A stretch of DNA of 64,000 bases from JBFXJF01 sp050175155 (GTDB taxonomy: Bacteria; Bacillota; Bacilli; Tepidibacillales; Tepidibacillaceae), in NCBI GenBank assembly GCA_050175155.1, contig JBFXJF010000004.1, positions 1 to 64,000 on the forward strand, read 5' to 3'. The notes under the pieces are model-generated. The model had not been told where the DNA came from and did not search any database. It saw nothing but the letters and a program-made list of their open reading frames with translations. How positions within the stretch are numbered: the first letter of the stretch is position 1; each line of letters opens with the position of its first letter. The position numbers and the translations under genes were made by a program. This document shows positions 1 to 7,621 of the stretch, piece by piece.

Positions 1-62
1 TGTCCCCCTTCCTTTCATAAGCGCCGGAGGTTCATCTTTAATAGTAAGTATGATTTCTATAG

Positions 63-111
63 GAGTAATATTAAGTTTATCAAGAGAAAATTGATAAACT
101 TAATATTACTC
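63..111. repeat. Perfect 21-bp inverted repeat downstream of asp23
   Basis: Arms at 63-83 and 91-111 are exactly complementary around a 7-base loop. It lies just beyond the stop of asp23 and could form a strong hairpin in that transcript. Neither side carries a clear T-tract, so it may be a terminator of unusual form or a transcript-end stabiliser. No gene is seen in bases 1-62. Confidence 0.6.
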
Positions 112-121
112 AAGTACTCAA

Positions 122-514
122 TTATTTTACGCGAGTTAATTCATCTTCAACATGGCTAGATTGGTCTTTCTTTATTTCTACACCCTCAATATATACATTA
201 ACTTCAACAACCTTAAGACCCGTCATAGACTCAACTGCCTCTTTTACATTCTGTTGTAAGTTTTTTGCCACCTCATGTAGTTTGTACCCATATTTTACTG
301 TAATTCTTACATCTATTGCAGTTTCCTTCTCACCAACTTCTACTCGAATTCCTTTAGAAATATTTTTTCCACTTACTCTTTTCGTAATTTCTTCCGTTAT
401 TCCACTAGACATATTTGCTACACCTTCAGTATCCACCGCCGCTAATCCGGCAATCATCGATACTACATCACTTTCAATTTTTATTTTACCCGCATCTCTT
501 TCTTCTGTTGTCAT
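122..514 (-). CDS. Asp23/Gls24 family envelope stress protein
   Basis: A 130-residue protein with no signal peptide or membrane segment. It has the Asp23 pattern: an N-terminal stretch around residues 15-35 (VVSMIAGLAAVDTEGV), a middle beta-rich part with DVRITVKYG, and a helix ending in VESMTGLKVVEVNVYIEGV. In the family these proteins are soluble or membrane-associated and linked to cell-envelope homeostasis; their biochemical activity is not settled. The ATG is preceded by AGAGGTGG at good spacing. In many Firmicutes an asp23 paralog sits before nusB, but the region beyond it is cut by the window edge. Family assignment is firm; the specific role is not. Confidence 0.9.
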   Translation of the reverse strand: MTTEERDAGKIKIESDVVSMIAGLAAVDTEGVANMSSGITEEITKRVSGKNISKGIRVEVGEKETAIDVRITVKYGYKLHEVAKNLQQNVKEAVESMTGLKVVEVNVYIEGVEIKKDQSSHVEDELTRVK

Positions 515-667
515 GTTTATCCACCTCTATCCTTTTTTAAAAAATTCATTCTTTTAAAATAATTGTATCATCTTTTGGTAAACAATTACTATTATTTATC
601 TAAAATTTATGTTATCTATCTAAAATTTATGTTCTATTTAATGACTTATTATATTAAATTACTACCT

Positions 668-706
668 AAAAAACCATCTAGTTTAAAAATACCTAGATGG
701 TTTTTT
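668..706. terminator. Bidirectional intrinsic terminator
   Basis: Arms ccatctag (674-681) and ctagatgg (693-700) are flanked by an A-run on the left and a T-run on the right. It would stop transcription of the LysM-NlpC/P60 gene on the minus strand. Confidence 0.85.
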
Positions 707-721
707 GTATATATGTTTAAA

Positions 722-1471
722 TTATTCAATTATACGTTTAGCCCCATAATAACGTTCATGCCAGTAGCTTGAAAACAACCCAACCTCTACTCCTTGTGCC
801 CGATAAGTATGCAGAATCTTATTGTCACCATAATAAATTCCAACATGGTCAATGACCCCATCCTTCGTATAATCAAAGAATAAAATATCTCCTCTACGAA
901 TTTCAGATTTACTTATATATCTTCCTGGTGGATAAGAATACTGTGATCTAGATGATCTTTTTAAAACTATACCATTTTCTTCAAACACCTGCTGGACAAA
1001 CGATGAACAATCAAATGTTTTTGTTTGTGTACTTGAAGCACCGAATTCGTATGGCGTACCAATATACTTTAAGCCTGTATTAATTATTTGGTTCGCTTTA
1101 GCTTCCCAAGTATTTTTTAGAGGAATTTTGATAATTTGTCCTACAAACAAATTATTTGGTTCTTTTAATCCATTGTAACTAATAAAATCATTTATACTAA
1201 CACCAAACATTTTTGATATTTTCCATAAAGTATCTCCAAAATTCACAAAATATGTAGAACTATCTGGCACAGTTAGTTTCTGTCCTGGATATATCATTGA
1301 TGATTTGAGATTATTCGCTCTCATTAAAGCTGTTGGTCCAGTACCGAAGCTACTGGAAATTCCCCATATTGTATCCCCTGATTTTACCGTATAAGTTTCA
1401 GCCATTGCTACTCCACTAAATATTATAGATAGAGCTAATAAAATTATAGTGATTATAGTTGTTCGTTTCAC
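722..1471 (-). CDS. LysM-LysM-NlpC/P60 cell-wall endopeptidase
   Basis: A 249-residue exported peptidoglycan hydrolase. Residues 1-24 are a Sec signal peptide ending in a VAMA-like cleavage site. Two LysM domains follow, at about 26-69 and 73-117, and bind glycan chains. The NlpC/P60 domain occupies about 125-249, with catalytic Cys155 (FDCSSF), His209 (DHVGIYY) and a third residue at about His221. Enzymes of this family cut the stem peptide, usually the D-Glu to diamino-acid bond. The start is GTG, supported by AAGGGATGG upstream. The gene stands alone between terminators. It probably acts in wall turnover, possibly in sporulation or germination; the sequence does not decide which. Confidence 0.92.
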   Translation of the reverse strand: MKRTTIITIILLALSIIFSGVAMAETYTVKSGDTIWGISSSFGTGPTALMRANNLKSSMIYPGQKLTVPDSSTYFVNFGDTLWKISKMFGVSINDFISYNGLKEPNNLFVGQIIKIPLKNTWEAKANQIINTGLKYIGTPYEFGASSTQTKTFDCSSFVQQVFEENGIVLKRSSRSQYSYPPGRYISKSEIRRGDILFFDYTKDGVIDHVGIYYGDNKILHTYRAQGVEVGLFSSYWHERYYGAKRIIE

Positions 1472-1570
1472 AATTCACCATCCCTTTAAATTATAATATT
1501 TCCTCATCTATAGGATTTCCTTTTATATTATAATTATAAATACAAATAATGGAATTAAGAAAACGAAAAA

Positions 1571-1610
1571 GTTTTACCATATTAATGAAAATAATTTAAT
1601 ATGGTAAAAC
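1571..1610 (-). terminator. Intrinsic terminator of first lipoprotein gene
   Basis: Arms gttttaccatatta (1571-1584) and its complement (1597-1610) form a 14-bp stem, followed on the minus strand by tttttcgttt. It lies just after the stop of the lipoprotein gene. Confidence 0.8.
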
Positions 1611-1636
1611 TCTGTAATTGTAGAAGCTATTTATTT

Positions 1637-2110
1637 TTAGTATTTAGCCATGATAATCATTAATTGTGTTTTTGATAATTCTCCATTAGTAATTTGTGCT
1701 AATATGTCATCCATGAATTCTTGAGTAATTCTTCCTTCGTCTACCCTAACCTGTAGGTTTGGAATAGCAAGTGCAAGAAGTTCAGCAGTTTTATCATCAA
1801 CAGGTGCTGGTTCTGGTTCTGGAGCTGGTTCTGGTTCTGGAGCTGGTGTTGGCGCTGGTGTTGGCGCTGGTGTTGGCGCTGGTGTTGGCGTTGGTGCTGG
1901 TGTTGGTTCTGGTGCTGGTTCTGGTTCCTCAATCGCCTCTTCTTCAGCAACTACTTCTGCAGCTGGTTCTTCCTCCACAGCTATTGGTTCTTCTGCAGCT
2001 GCTGGTACTTCCTGTGCTGGTGCTGGTTCTGGTGTACTCGAACTACAACCAACAATTGATATTGCTAAAGCCAAGATAGTAATTAATACTAACAATTTAT
2101 TAAGTTTCAT
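1637..2110 (-). CDS. Pro/Ala/Glu-rich lipoprotein, paralog 1 of 3
   Basis: A 157-residue predicted lipoprotein. The signal peptide ends in a lipobox (IVGC, Cys22), so the mature protein should be anchored to the outer face of the membrane. Residues about 27-103 are a low-complexity Pro/Ala/Glu linker, partly encoded by tandem 12-bp DNA repeats. The C-terminal 50 residues are a separate, probably helical domain with the pattern IPNLQVRVDEGRIT...MDDILAQI. The same domain ends the proteins at 2306-2653 and 3847-4191. The ATG follows ATGGGGGTTAAA, a leader shared with paralog 3. I do not recognise a named family. An extended linker could carry the domain into the wall layer. Confidence 0.85.
   Translation of the reverse strand: MKLNKLLVLITILALAISIVGCSSSTPEPAPAQEVPAAAEEPIAVEEEPAAEVVAEEEAIEEPEPAPEPTPAPTPTPAPTPAPTPAPTPAPEPEPAPEPEPAPVDDKTAELLALAIPNLQVRVDEGRITQEFMDDILAQITNGELSKTQLMIIMAKY
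1842..1889. repeat. Four tandem 12-bp repeats in lipoprotein linker
   Basis: The unit gctggtgttggc occurs four times in perfect tandem, at 1842, 1854, 1866 and 1878. Degenerate copies flank it from about 1800 to 1930. Read on the minus strand it encodes alternating Pro and Ala/Thr. Such a tract can change length by slippage without breaking the frame. Confidence 0.9.
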
Positions 2111-2230
2111 TCTTATTTAACCCCCATTCTTAATATGTATGATTTTATCTATATACTTATATGTTATAACAAATAAGTAATGTATTTATAATAAGAATTT
2201 GAATAATTTGTGAATATTTTAAATACTAAA

Positions 2231-2275
2231 ACAGTCTTACCATATTAGTGGCTAGCCACCTTATAATAAGACTGT
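2231..2275 (-). terminator. Probable terminator of second lipoprotein gene
   Basis: Outer arms acagtctta (2231-2239) and taagactgt (2267-2275) enclose an inner 12-base palindrome gtggctagccac. On the minus strand the tail is only moderately T-rich, so termination strength is uncertain. Confidence 0.6.
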
Positions 2276-2305
2276 AATATATAAAATTAATTATCTAAGT
2301 TATTT

Positions 2306-2653
2306 TTATTTTTCATCCCCACTTAGAATCTTTTGAACAAATGTCTTTGTATATTCACCAGTTTTAATTCTTGCTATGACGTCTTGCATTCTTTCAGCAG
2401 TTAATGTACCAGCGTCTACCATTGCTTGAAGTTTTGGCGTTACATTATCTACAAATATTTGGTCATATTCAAAAGCTGGTGCTTCTGCTGCTGGTGCTGG
2501 TGCCGCAGCTGCTGGAGCTTCTGGTGCAGGTGTTGGTGCCGGTGCTTCTGGTGCTGGTGTAGGTGCCGGTGCTGGTGTACTTGAACTACAACCAACAATA
2601 GATAATGCTAATGCCAAAATAGTAATTAATACAATTATTTTATTAAGTTTCAT
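2306..2653 (-). CDS. Pro/Ala-rich lipoprotein, paralog 2 of 3
   Basis: A 115-residue predicted lipoprotein with nearly the same signal peptide as paralog 1 (MKLNKIIVLITILALALSIVGC); the lipobox Cys is residue 22. A Pro/Ala linker runs from about 26 to 60 and is free of the Glu-rich part seen in paralog 1. The C-terminal domain (about 62-115) keeps the shared pattern, with VTPKLQAMVDAGTLTAERMQDVIARI. The start is supported by a strong GGGAGG site. The near-identical signal peptide and domain point to local duplication. No function can be assigned; an extracytoplasmic, membrane-anchored location is well supported. Confidence 0.85.
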   Translation of the reverse strand: MKLNKIIVLITILALALSIVGCSSSTPAPAPTPAPEAPAPTPAPEAPAAAAPAPAAEAPAFEYDQIFVDNVTPKLQAMVDAGTLTAERMQDVIARIKTGEYTKTFVQKILSGDEK

Positions 2654-2756
2654 CTCTTTTACCTCCCATTTTTATATAGCACTTAAAATATAATACGTTT
2701 TAATTATATACTTTTCCAAAAATTTATTTCTATCAAATTATGAATATTTGATGAAA

Positions 2757-3644
2757 TTATAAAGTATAATTCTTACTACTATTACTATCGATTTCTGATG
2801 ATTGAGAAACTAAAACATTTCTAAAATATGGAAGCAGTAACAATACTACTAAAATTACACATTGCGCACCCATTATCCAGTAAGTTGAAGTGAATATTGA
2901 AGCATCAAATGTATCTTTAGGTACTAATGAAGCAGTTGGTCTTAAGTAGTGAACTGGAAAACTTACTATAGCAACACTTATCGCTGAAATTAAAGTAATC
3001 CACCAACCAGCCTCTTTACGTTGTGATAATAAGTAAATAGCCGCCAAACAAAGGAATACAACAATAAACATTACAGCCCCAGATGAACGTAAAACCATAA
3101 CGGTTGGATCACTGATAGCTGCTTTTGGAGAGTTAACTATTAGTCTAATAGAATGAGGGAATAAAGTAAATGCTTGCGCACCTATCATTCCTACAAGTGT
3201 TATTATAGTGAATAATACGACTTTTACTTTCCTAGAATTTTCTTGTAAAAGAAGCATAGCCCAAAATGCAACTAATCCTAATCCAAATACAGTATAAACA
3301 GTCGGCATACCAAATTTTTCAAAATAACCAAGACCGATGAAAAAAGCACCAACAGGAGCAATAGCCATAGCAACTAAAGATACTGGCCATGCCCATTTTT
3401 TACCTTGATATAATGGATAAGCGGATACAACAAGAGTAACTCCAGCCATTATTAAAGTACCCATCCACAATGTGCCAATATACAATCTGCTTAGTGGACC
3501 TGCACTCCACTCTGCTCCTTGGTTTGTCTGCTTAAGCATTAATACGTCAGAAGTATCATTAATTTGACCCGGTGCAATAAAAATAAAATAAAGTCCAGTA
3601 GCTACAGCAAGTATTGCCATTATAAGCCTTGATTTGTTTTTCAT
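2757..3644 (-). CDS. Polytopic membrane protein, family not recognised
   Basis: A 295-residue integral membrane protein with about eight hydrophobic segments, the first at residues 7-25. A hydrophilic loop after the first segment (about 28-50) contains DVLMLKQTNQGAEWS. The C-terminal tail is polar and Ser/Asn-rich. I see no transporter or enzyme motif. The ATG is placed by AAGGAGG seven bases upstream. It sits between two of the three paralogous lipoprotein genes on the same strand, so it may share expression or function with them, but this is only positional inference. Base composition matches the neighbours and there is no sign of transfer. Confidence 0.8.
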   Translation of the reverse strand: MKNKSRLIMAILAVATGLYFIFIAPGQINDTSDVLMLKQTNQGAEWSAGPLSRLYIGTLWMGTLIMAGVTLVVSAYPLYQGKKWAWPVSLVAMAIAPVGAFFIGLGYFEKFGMPTVYTVFGLGLVAFWAMLLLQENSRKVKVVLFTIITLVGMIGAQAFTLFPHSIRLIVNSPKAAISDPTVMVLRSSGAVMFIVVFLCLAAIYLLSQRKEAGWWITLISAISVAIVSFPVHYLRPTASLVPKDTFDASIFTSTYWIMGAQCVILVVLLLLPYFRNVLVSQSSEIDSNSSKNYTL

Positions 3645-3781
3645 TAAATATCCTCCTTGTTATTATAATGTTGTATATTTAATTATTATAATAAACTAAA
3701 TAATAATCAATGTAAGTAGCATTTGCTAATTATTTCCGAACATTTTGTGAAGTTATATTTTTACATATACGCTTTAAATAT

Positions 3782-3822
3782 AAAAGAACTAGGTAGACAT
3801 TTCTTGTCCACCTAGTTCTTTT
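3782..3822. terminator. Strong bidirectional-type terminator
   Basis: Arms aaaagaactaggt (3782-3794) and acctagttctttt (3810-3822) form a 13-bp stem downstream of the third lipoprotein gene. Confidence 0.85.
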
Positions 3823-3846
3823 ATTACTAATATAAAATTTTATTAA

Positions 3847-4191
3847 TTAGTTTGCAGTACCCTGCATAATCGCTTGAACTTGTTCTATGCTTAATTCACC
3901 AGTACCAACTTGTGTTACTATCTCATTCATTCTATCTTGTGTAATTTCCTTTGATTTAACTTTAGCGTTTAAGCTAGGTACAATCATGTCAACAAGTGGT
4001 TGATTATCTGGATTTGCAGCAGGAATAGGAACATAAGCTGCTGGTGCGTCTGCTGCTGGTGCAGCTGGTGCGTCTGTTGCTGGTGCTGCTGGTGCATCTG
4101 TTGCTGGTGCTGGAGTTTCAGTTGAACCACAAGCAACCAATGAAACTGATAAAGCTAAAATTGCAACTACAAGAAAAAACTTTTTAGACAT
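3847..4191 (-). CDS. Ala/Pro-rich lipoprotein, paralog 3 of 3
   Basis: A 114-residue predicted lipoprotein. The signal peptide differs from the other two (MSKKFFLVVAILALSVSLVAC, lipobox Cys21). A linker of APATDAPA-type repeats covers about 28-52. The C-terminal domain (about 60-114) aligns with paralogs 1 and 2, with IVPSLNAKVKSKEITQDRMNEIV. It is the most diverged of the three. The ribosome site GGGGGT at the ATG resembles that of paralog 1, and the gene has its own terminator. The function is unknown; a surface location is supported by the lipobox. Confidence 0.85.
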   Translation of the reverse strand: MSKKFFLVVAILALSVSLVACGSTETPAPATDAPAAPATDAPAAPAADAPAAYVPIPAANPDNQPLVDMIVPSLNAKVKSKEITQDRMNEIVTQVGTGELSIEQVQAIMQGTAN

Positions 4192-4302
4192 TTTTTATAA
4201 CCCCCATATTGTATATTTATTAAATACATATACATTTTATAATAAAATACATTCAGATAGATTATCCAAATATGTATTATTTGTGACAAGTTAGTGAACT
4301 TT

Positions 4303-4330
4303 TATAACTAAGTATAAATTATTAGTTATA
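4303..4330 (-). terminator. Possible weak terminator of sigK
   Basis: Nine-base arms tataactaa (4303-4311) and ttagttata (4322-4330) lie just after the sigK stop. The stem is all A-T rich and no clear T-tract follows, so this is tentative. Confidence 0.3.
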
Positions 4331-4338
4331 GTTTAATG

Positions 4339-5046
4339 TTAATTTTTTTTTCTTGCACTTCTATAATATTCGTTATATAACTTCATTAAAGCTCTTTTTT
4401 CTATCCTAGAAACATAGGAACGTGATATACCTAATTCTTTAGCAATTTCTCTTTGAGTTTTTTCGTTATCGTTTATTAGTCCAAACCGACTAATAACTAC
4501 TTCTTTCTCTCGGTCATCTAAAATATGTAAAAACCCATATACTTTACTTTTTTCAATATTTAGTTGGACTTCATTTTCTATCTCATCTTGATTTGTACCA
4601 AGAATATCAATTAAAGTTATTTCATTTCCTTCTTTATCTGTCCCTATTGGATCGTGTAAGGAAACATCTTTCTTAACTTTCTTTAAAGAACGTAGATGCA
4701 TTAAAATTTCATTTTCAATACATCTCGCTGCATAAGTTGCTAATTTTGTTCCCTTATTGGCTTGAAAACTTTCTATACCTTTAATTAGACCTATTGTGCC
4801 AATTGAAATTAAATCTTCGTTGTTTTCGCCAGTATTTTCAAACTTCTTGACCACATGAGCCACAAGTCTTAAGTTATGTTCAATTAATTTATTCCTTGCA
4901 TTTGTATCGCCTTTCGCTAACATAGCAATTTGTATCTTTTCTTCTTTTTCACTTAATGGTTGGGGGAATGCATTGTTTTTAATATAAGAAACAAATAACG
5001 CAAAGTCCTTAAACAGAAGTGCTAGTAAGGCTATAAATGAAGACAC
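4339..5046 (-). CDS. sigK: Mother-cell sporulation sigma factor SigK
   Basis: A 235-residue sigma-70 family factor that directs late mother-cell transcription in sporulation. The first ~20 residues are hydrophobic and are followed by FVSYIKNNAFPQPLS, the typical SigK pro-sequence and junction, so processing to the mature form is expected. Region 2 contains ENNEDLISIGTIGLIKGIESF and region 4 ends in a helix-turn-helix, TQREIAKELGISRSYVSRIEKRA. The gene is a single uninterrupted frame, unlike species where a skin element splits it. The start is GTG, set by GGGAGGTGG upstream. No spoIVF processing genes lie in the window. Confidence 0.95.
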   Translation of the reverse strand: MSSFIALLALLFKDFALFVSYIKNNAFPQPLSEKEEKIQIAMLAKGDTNARNKLIEHNLRLVAHVVKKFENTGENNEDLISIGTIGLIKGIESFQANKGTKLATYAARCIENEILMHLRSLKKVKKDVSLHDPIGTDKEGNEITLIDILGTNQDEIENEVQLNIEKSKVYGFLHILDDREKEVVISRFGLINDNEKTQREIAKELGISRSYVSRIEKRALMKLYNEYYRSARKKN

Positions 5047-5082
5047 ATTGCCACCTCCCTGCCTAGAATAAGAAAACTATTA

Positions 5083-5091
5083 TATTCTATG
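5083..5091 (-). promoter_or_regulatory. Possible SigE/SigK-type -10 element for sigK
   Basis: On the minus strand the sequence CATAGAATA, about 40 bases before the sigK start, fits CATAnnnTA, the -10 of mother-cell sigma factors. No convincing -35 at exact spacing was found, so this is a candidate only. Confidence 0.35.
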
Positions 5092-5133
5092 CTAAGCAGT
5101 ACCTCGTTTGTGCCTGTACAATTAATTTTTTTT

Positions 5134-6909
5134 CTAACTTTTATTCCTCTCAAGTTTTGCTAGTTCATTTGTTAAATCCAAAAAAACTTTCTGGGCAAGT
5201 GAGGTGCTTTGAAAAACATTTTTCACTAACACAGCAATTGCATATTCAGGATTTTTTACAGGACCATAGCCAATAAACCACTGATTATTTAGATTATTGT
5301 TTGTTTCCGCTGTTCCAGATTTTCCCGCTAACGGCCACGTAGCATCCTTTAATAAATAACCTGTTCCCGTTTCTACAACTTGACCCATTAAATATTTAAT
5401 TTTTGCATATGTTTCTTCGCTAATATCATCTATTTTTTTATAATGTAAAGGAAATTTATAGTAATCAATACCATTTTTATATACAATTTTCCCCACAAGT
5501 CTAGGCTCATAAGTTTTTCCTTCATTTAAAATGGTGACTATTAAATTCGCTGCAGCTAATGGAGACAATCTAACATCTTGTTGTCCAATCGCAGTTCGTA
5601 TTAATGAACCAGTATCATCCCTAACAGTATTTAAGTGAAATACTCTATTAAATTCTTCGTTTGCTATCTGTTTAAAAGAGTCATTTTTAAAAAAATCCCC
5701 TGACCACCCTACTGTATCTATAACACCAAGTTTTCTCGCATAGTCCTCAATAACCTCAGAACCTAATCTCTTTGCTACTTCAGCAAATACTGTGTTACAA
5801 GATTGAGCAAATCCTTCTGCAAAAGTTATTCTACCATGTGTATCATGACAAGAAAACTTATAATCGTATTCGCCACTGCAATAAAACTCTTCCTCTAAAG
5901 TAACTAGACCCTCCTCCAATGCTGCTATTGCAACTACTATTTTAAAAATCGAACCAGGTTCAGTTACTTGAACGGCCTTATTATTCCAATTCGGAGAATT
6001 CGGATCTACATTAAGTAGGTTGAAATCTGGTACACTAGCCATTGCGATTATGTCTCCATTTGCCACGTCTAGAACCACTATACTACCCTCATTAATTTCG
6101 TATTTTTTCAATGTTTTCTCGCTGATTAATTGTATTTCTCTATCAATAGTAGTTACTAAAGACAACGGATAATAACTATCATTATTTATTTGATAATTTG
6201 TAGATAACCCGTTTAGTGGGTTTCCCTTATTATCGACAAAATAAGCAATAGATGATTCCCCTATACCCATCAATATTTCTTCAAAGGTCATTTGTAAACC
6301 GGATCTACCAATCAGACTATTTTTATTTAATATACCTTGTTCTAGATACTTTTTATAACGATCAATAATTTCATCGGGAGCTTGACTCATATAGCCTACA
6401 ACATGCTTTGTTAATACGTTTTCATAATCTTGAACGGTGTATGGGGAGACAATAATACCTACTGGATTTAGTTGTTCTATTTTTAGATGTTGTTCCTCAG
6501 AAATATTAACAGGCTTATCATTCTTTATAATATATTTTGGTGTTTCAGTTGATTTAATTTGGTTTAATAAATTGTCATAATCTATATCTATAACATTAGC
6601 TAATATTTTTATACTATCTAAATTAATGGTGTTTTTAATAAAAGGAAAAACTATTAATGTTTTTATTTCCTCTTGTTTAATTAAAGACTCCAAATTACGA
6701 TCATAGATATTCCCGCGTCCAGATGAAACTATAAATTCTTGTTCCCTTTGTTGTATAGACTTTTCCAATAAATCTATATGATACTTAGAATAGTTCCTAG
6801 TATCCTTAATTTGAATTAAAAATAATTTGTACATTATCACTGTTATACAAAATATCAGTAATACTAAAAGTATAAAAATTCTTCTTTTGCTTTTATCCTC
6901 TTTAATCAA
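5134..6909 (-). CDS. Class B penicillin-binding protein (PbpI-like)
   Basis: A 591-residue bitopic transpeptidase that cross-links peptidoglycan on the outer side of the membrane. A single membrane helix covers about 11-33. A PBP dimer-type domain follows, then the transpeptidase domain from about 245. Active-site motifs are S320-I-F-K323, SCN at 370-372 and KSGT at 530-533. No PASTA domain follows, which separates it from SpoVD and PBP2x. The start is TTG, supported by GGGAGGATATA. In B. subtilis pbpI lies downstream of udk in the same block, so this is probably its counterpart, perhaps used in spore wall synthesis. The greA and yrrS genes found between them in B. subtilis are absent here. 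Confidence 0.9.
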   Translation of the reverse strand: MIKEDKSKRRIFILLVLLIFCITVIMYKLFLIQIKDTRNYSKYHIDLLEKSIQQREQEFIVSSGRGNIYDRNLESLIKQEEIKTLIVFPFIKNTINLDSIKILANVIDIDYDNLLNQIKSTETPKYIIKNDKPVNISEEQHLKIEQLNPVGIIVSPYTVQDYENVLTKHVVGYMSQAPDEIIDRYKKYLEQGILNKNSLIGRSGLQMTFEEILMGIGESSIAYFVDNKGNPLNGLSTNYQINNDSYYPLSLVTTIDREIQLISEKTLKKYEINEGSIVVLDVANGDIIAMASVPDFNLLNVDPNSPNWNNKAVQVTEPGSIFKIVVAIAALEEGLVTLEEEFYCSGEYDYKFSCHDTHGRITFAEGFAQSCNTVFAEVAKRLGSEVIEDYARKLGVIDTVGWSGDFFKNDSFKQIANEEFNRVFHLNTVRDDTGSLIRTAIGQQDVRLSPLAAANLIVTILNEGKTYEPRLVGKIVYKNGIDYYKFPLHYKKIDDISEETYAKIKYLMGQVVETGTGYLLKDATWPLAGKSGTAETNNNLNNQWFIGYGPVKNPEYAIAVLVKNVFQSTSLAQKVFLDLTNELAKLERNKS

Positions 6910-6987
6910 TATATCCTCCCATAAAAATGTGCTAATATCATCTTCGCCACATTTTAGGAAGGATAAACTCTAATAATTATTTCATTA

Positions 6988-7620
6988 TTAACTTATCTGA
7001 CGTTTTTCAAATATCGTATTTATCTTTGTAACTAACAAATCAATAGCAACTTCATTTTCCCCACCCTCAGGTACAATAATATCGGCATAGCGCTTCGTTG
7101 GTTCTACAAATCTTAAATGCATCGGGCGTACAACAGATAAATATTGACTAATTACTGATTCCATTGTTCTTTCGCGTCGTCTAATGTCTCTAACTAATCT
7201 CCTGATAAAGCGTACATCAGGGTCAGTGTCAACAAATATTTTAATATCCATTAAATCTCGTAATCTTTTATCCTCAAGTATTAAGATACCTTCAACGATA
7301 ATTACATCTGCAGGATAAACTTTAACAGAATTTAATTTTCGTGTATGTACCTTATAATCATAGACGGGTTTATCTATCGTTTTATAATTTAATAGATCAT
7401 TAAGTTGTTCAATAAATAAGTCATTATCAAAAGCGAATGGATGATCATAATTAGTTTTTACTCTCTCTTCGAAAGGAATACTAGATTGATCTTTGTAATA
7501 GGAATCTTGCTCTATAACTAGTATTTGTTGATCAGGAATATCCTTTAGTATCCTTTTTGTCACAGTTGTTTTCCCCGACCCTGTTCCACCAGTTACACCA
7601 ATAACTATGGGTTTATGCAT
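6988..7620 (-). CDS. udk: Uridine kinase
   Basis: A 210-residue cytosolic kinase that phosphorylates uridine and cytidine to their monophosphates in pyrimidine salvage. The P-loop GVTGGTGSGKTT is at residues 8-19. Other family marks are EQDSYYKD (about 38-45), YDHPFAFD and RDIRRRERT in the lid region. Length is typical. GGAAGGAG precedes the ATG, and the gene follows trhP2 after one base, so the two are almost certainly cotranscribed. The position next to the tRNA-modification genes is conserved in Bacillus. Confidence 0.96.
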   Translation of the reverse strand: MHKPIVIGVTGGTGSGKTTVTKRILKDIPDQQILVIEQDSYYKDQSSIPFEERVKTNYDHPFAFDNDLFIEQLNDLLNYKTIDKPVYDYKVHTRKLNSVKVYPADVIIVEGILILEDKRLRDLMDIKIFVDTDPDVRFIRRLVRDIRRRERTMESVISQYLSVVRPMHLRFVEPTKRYADIIVPEGGENEVAIDLLVTKINTIFEKRQIS

Positions 7621-7621
7621 A

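Noticed and set aside
1842..1889. Possible CRISPR-like repeat array
   Set aside because: Repeats are directly adjacent, 12 bases long and inside a coding frame; no spacers.
1741..1950. Minus-strand frame rich in Gln-His repeats
   Set aside because: Frame-shifted reading of the same 12-bp repeats inside the lipoprotein gene.
1771..2079. Plus-strand open frame coding a Leu/Val repeat protein
   Set aside because: It is the antisense of the Pro-rich linker of the lipoprotein gene; repetitive DNA keeps it open. No ribosome site.
4339..5046. Interrupted sigK (skin-like element)
   Set aside because: The frame is continuous from pro-sequence to the region 4 helix-turn-helix.
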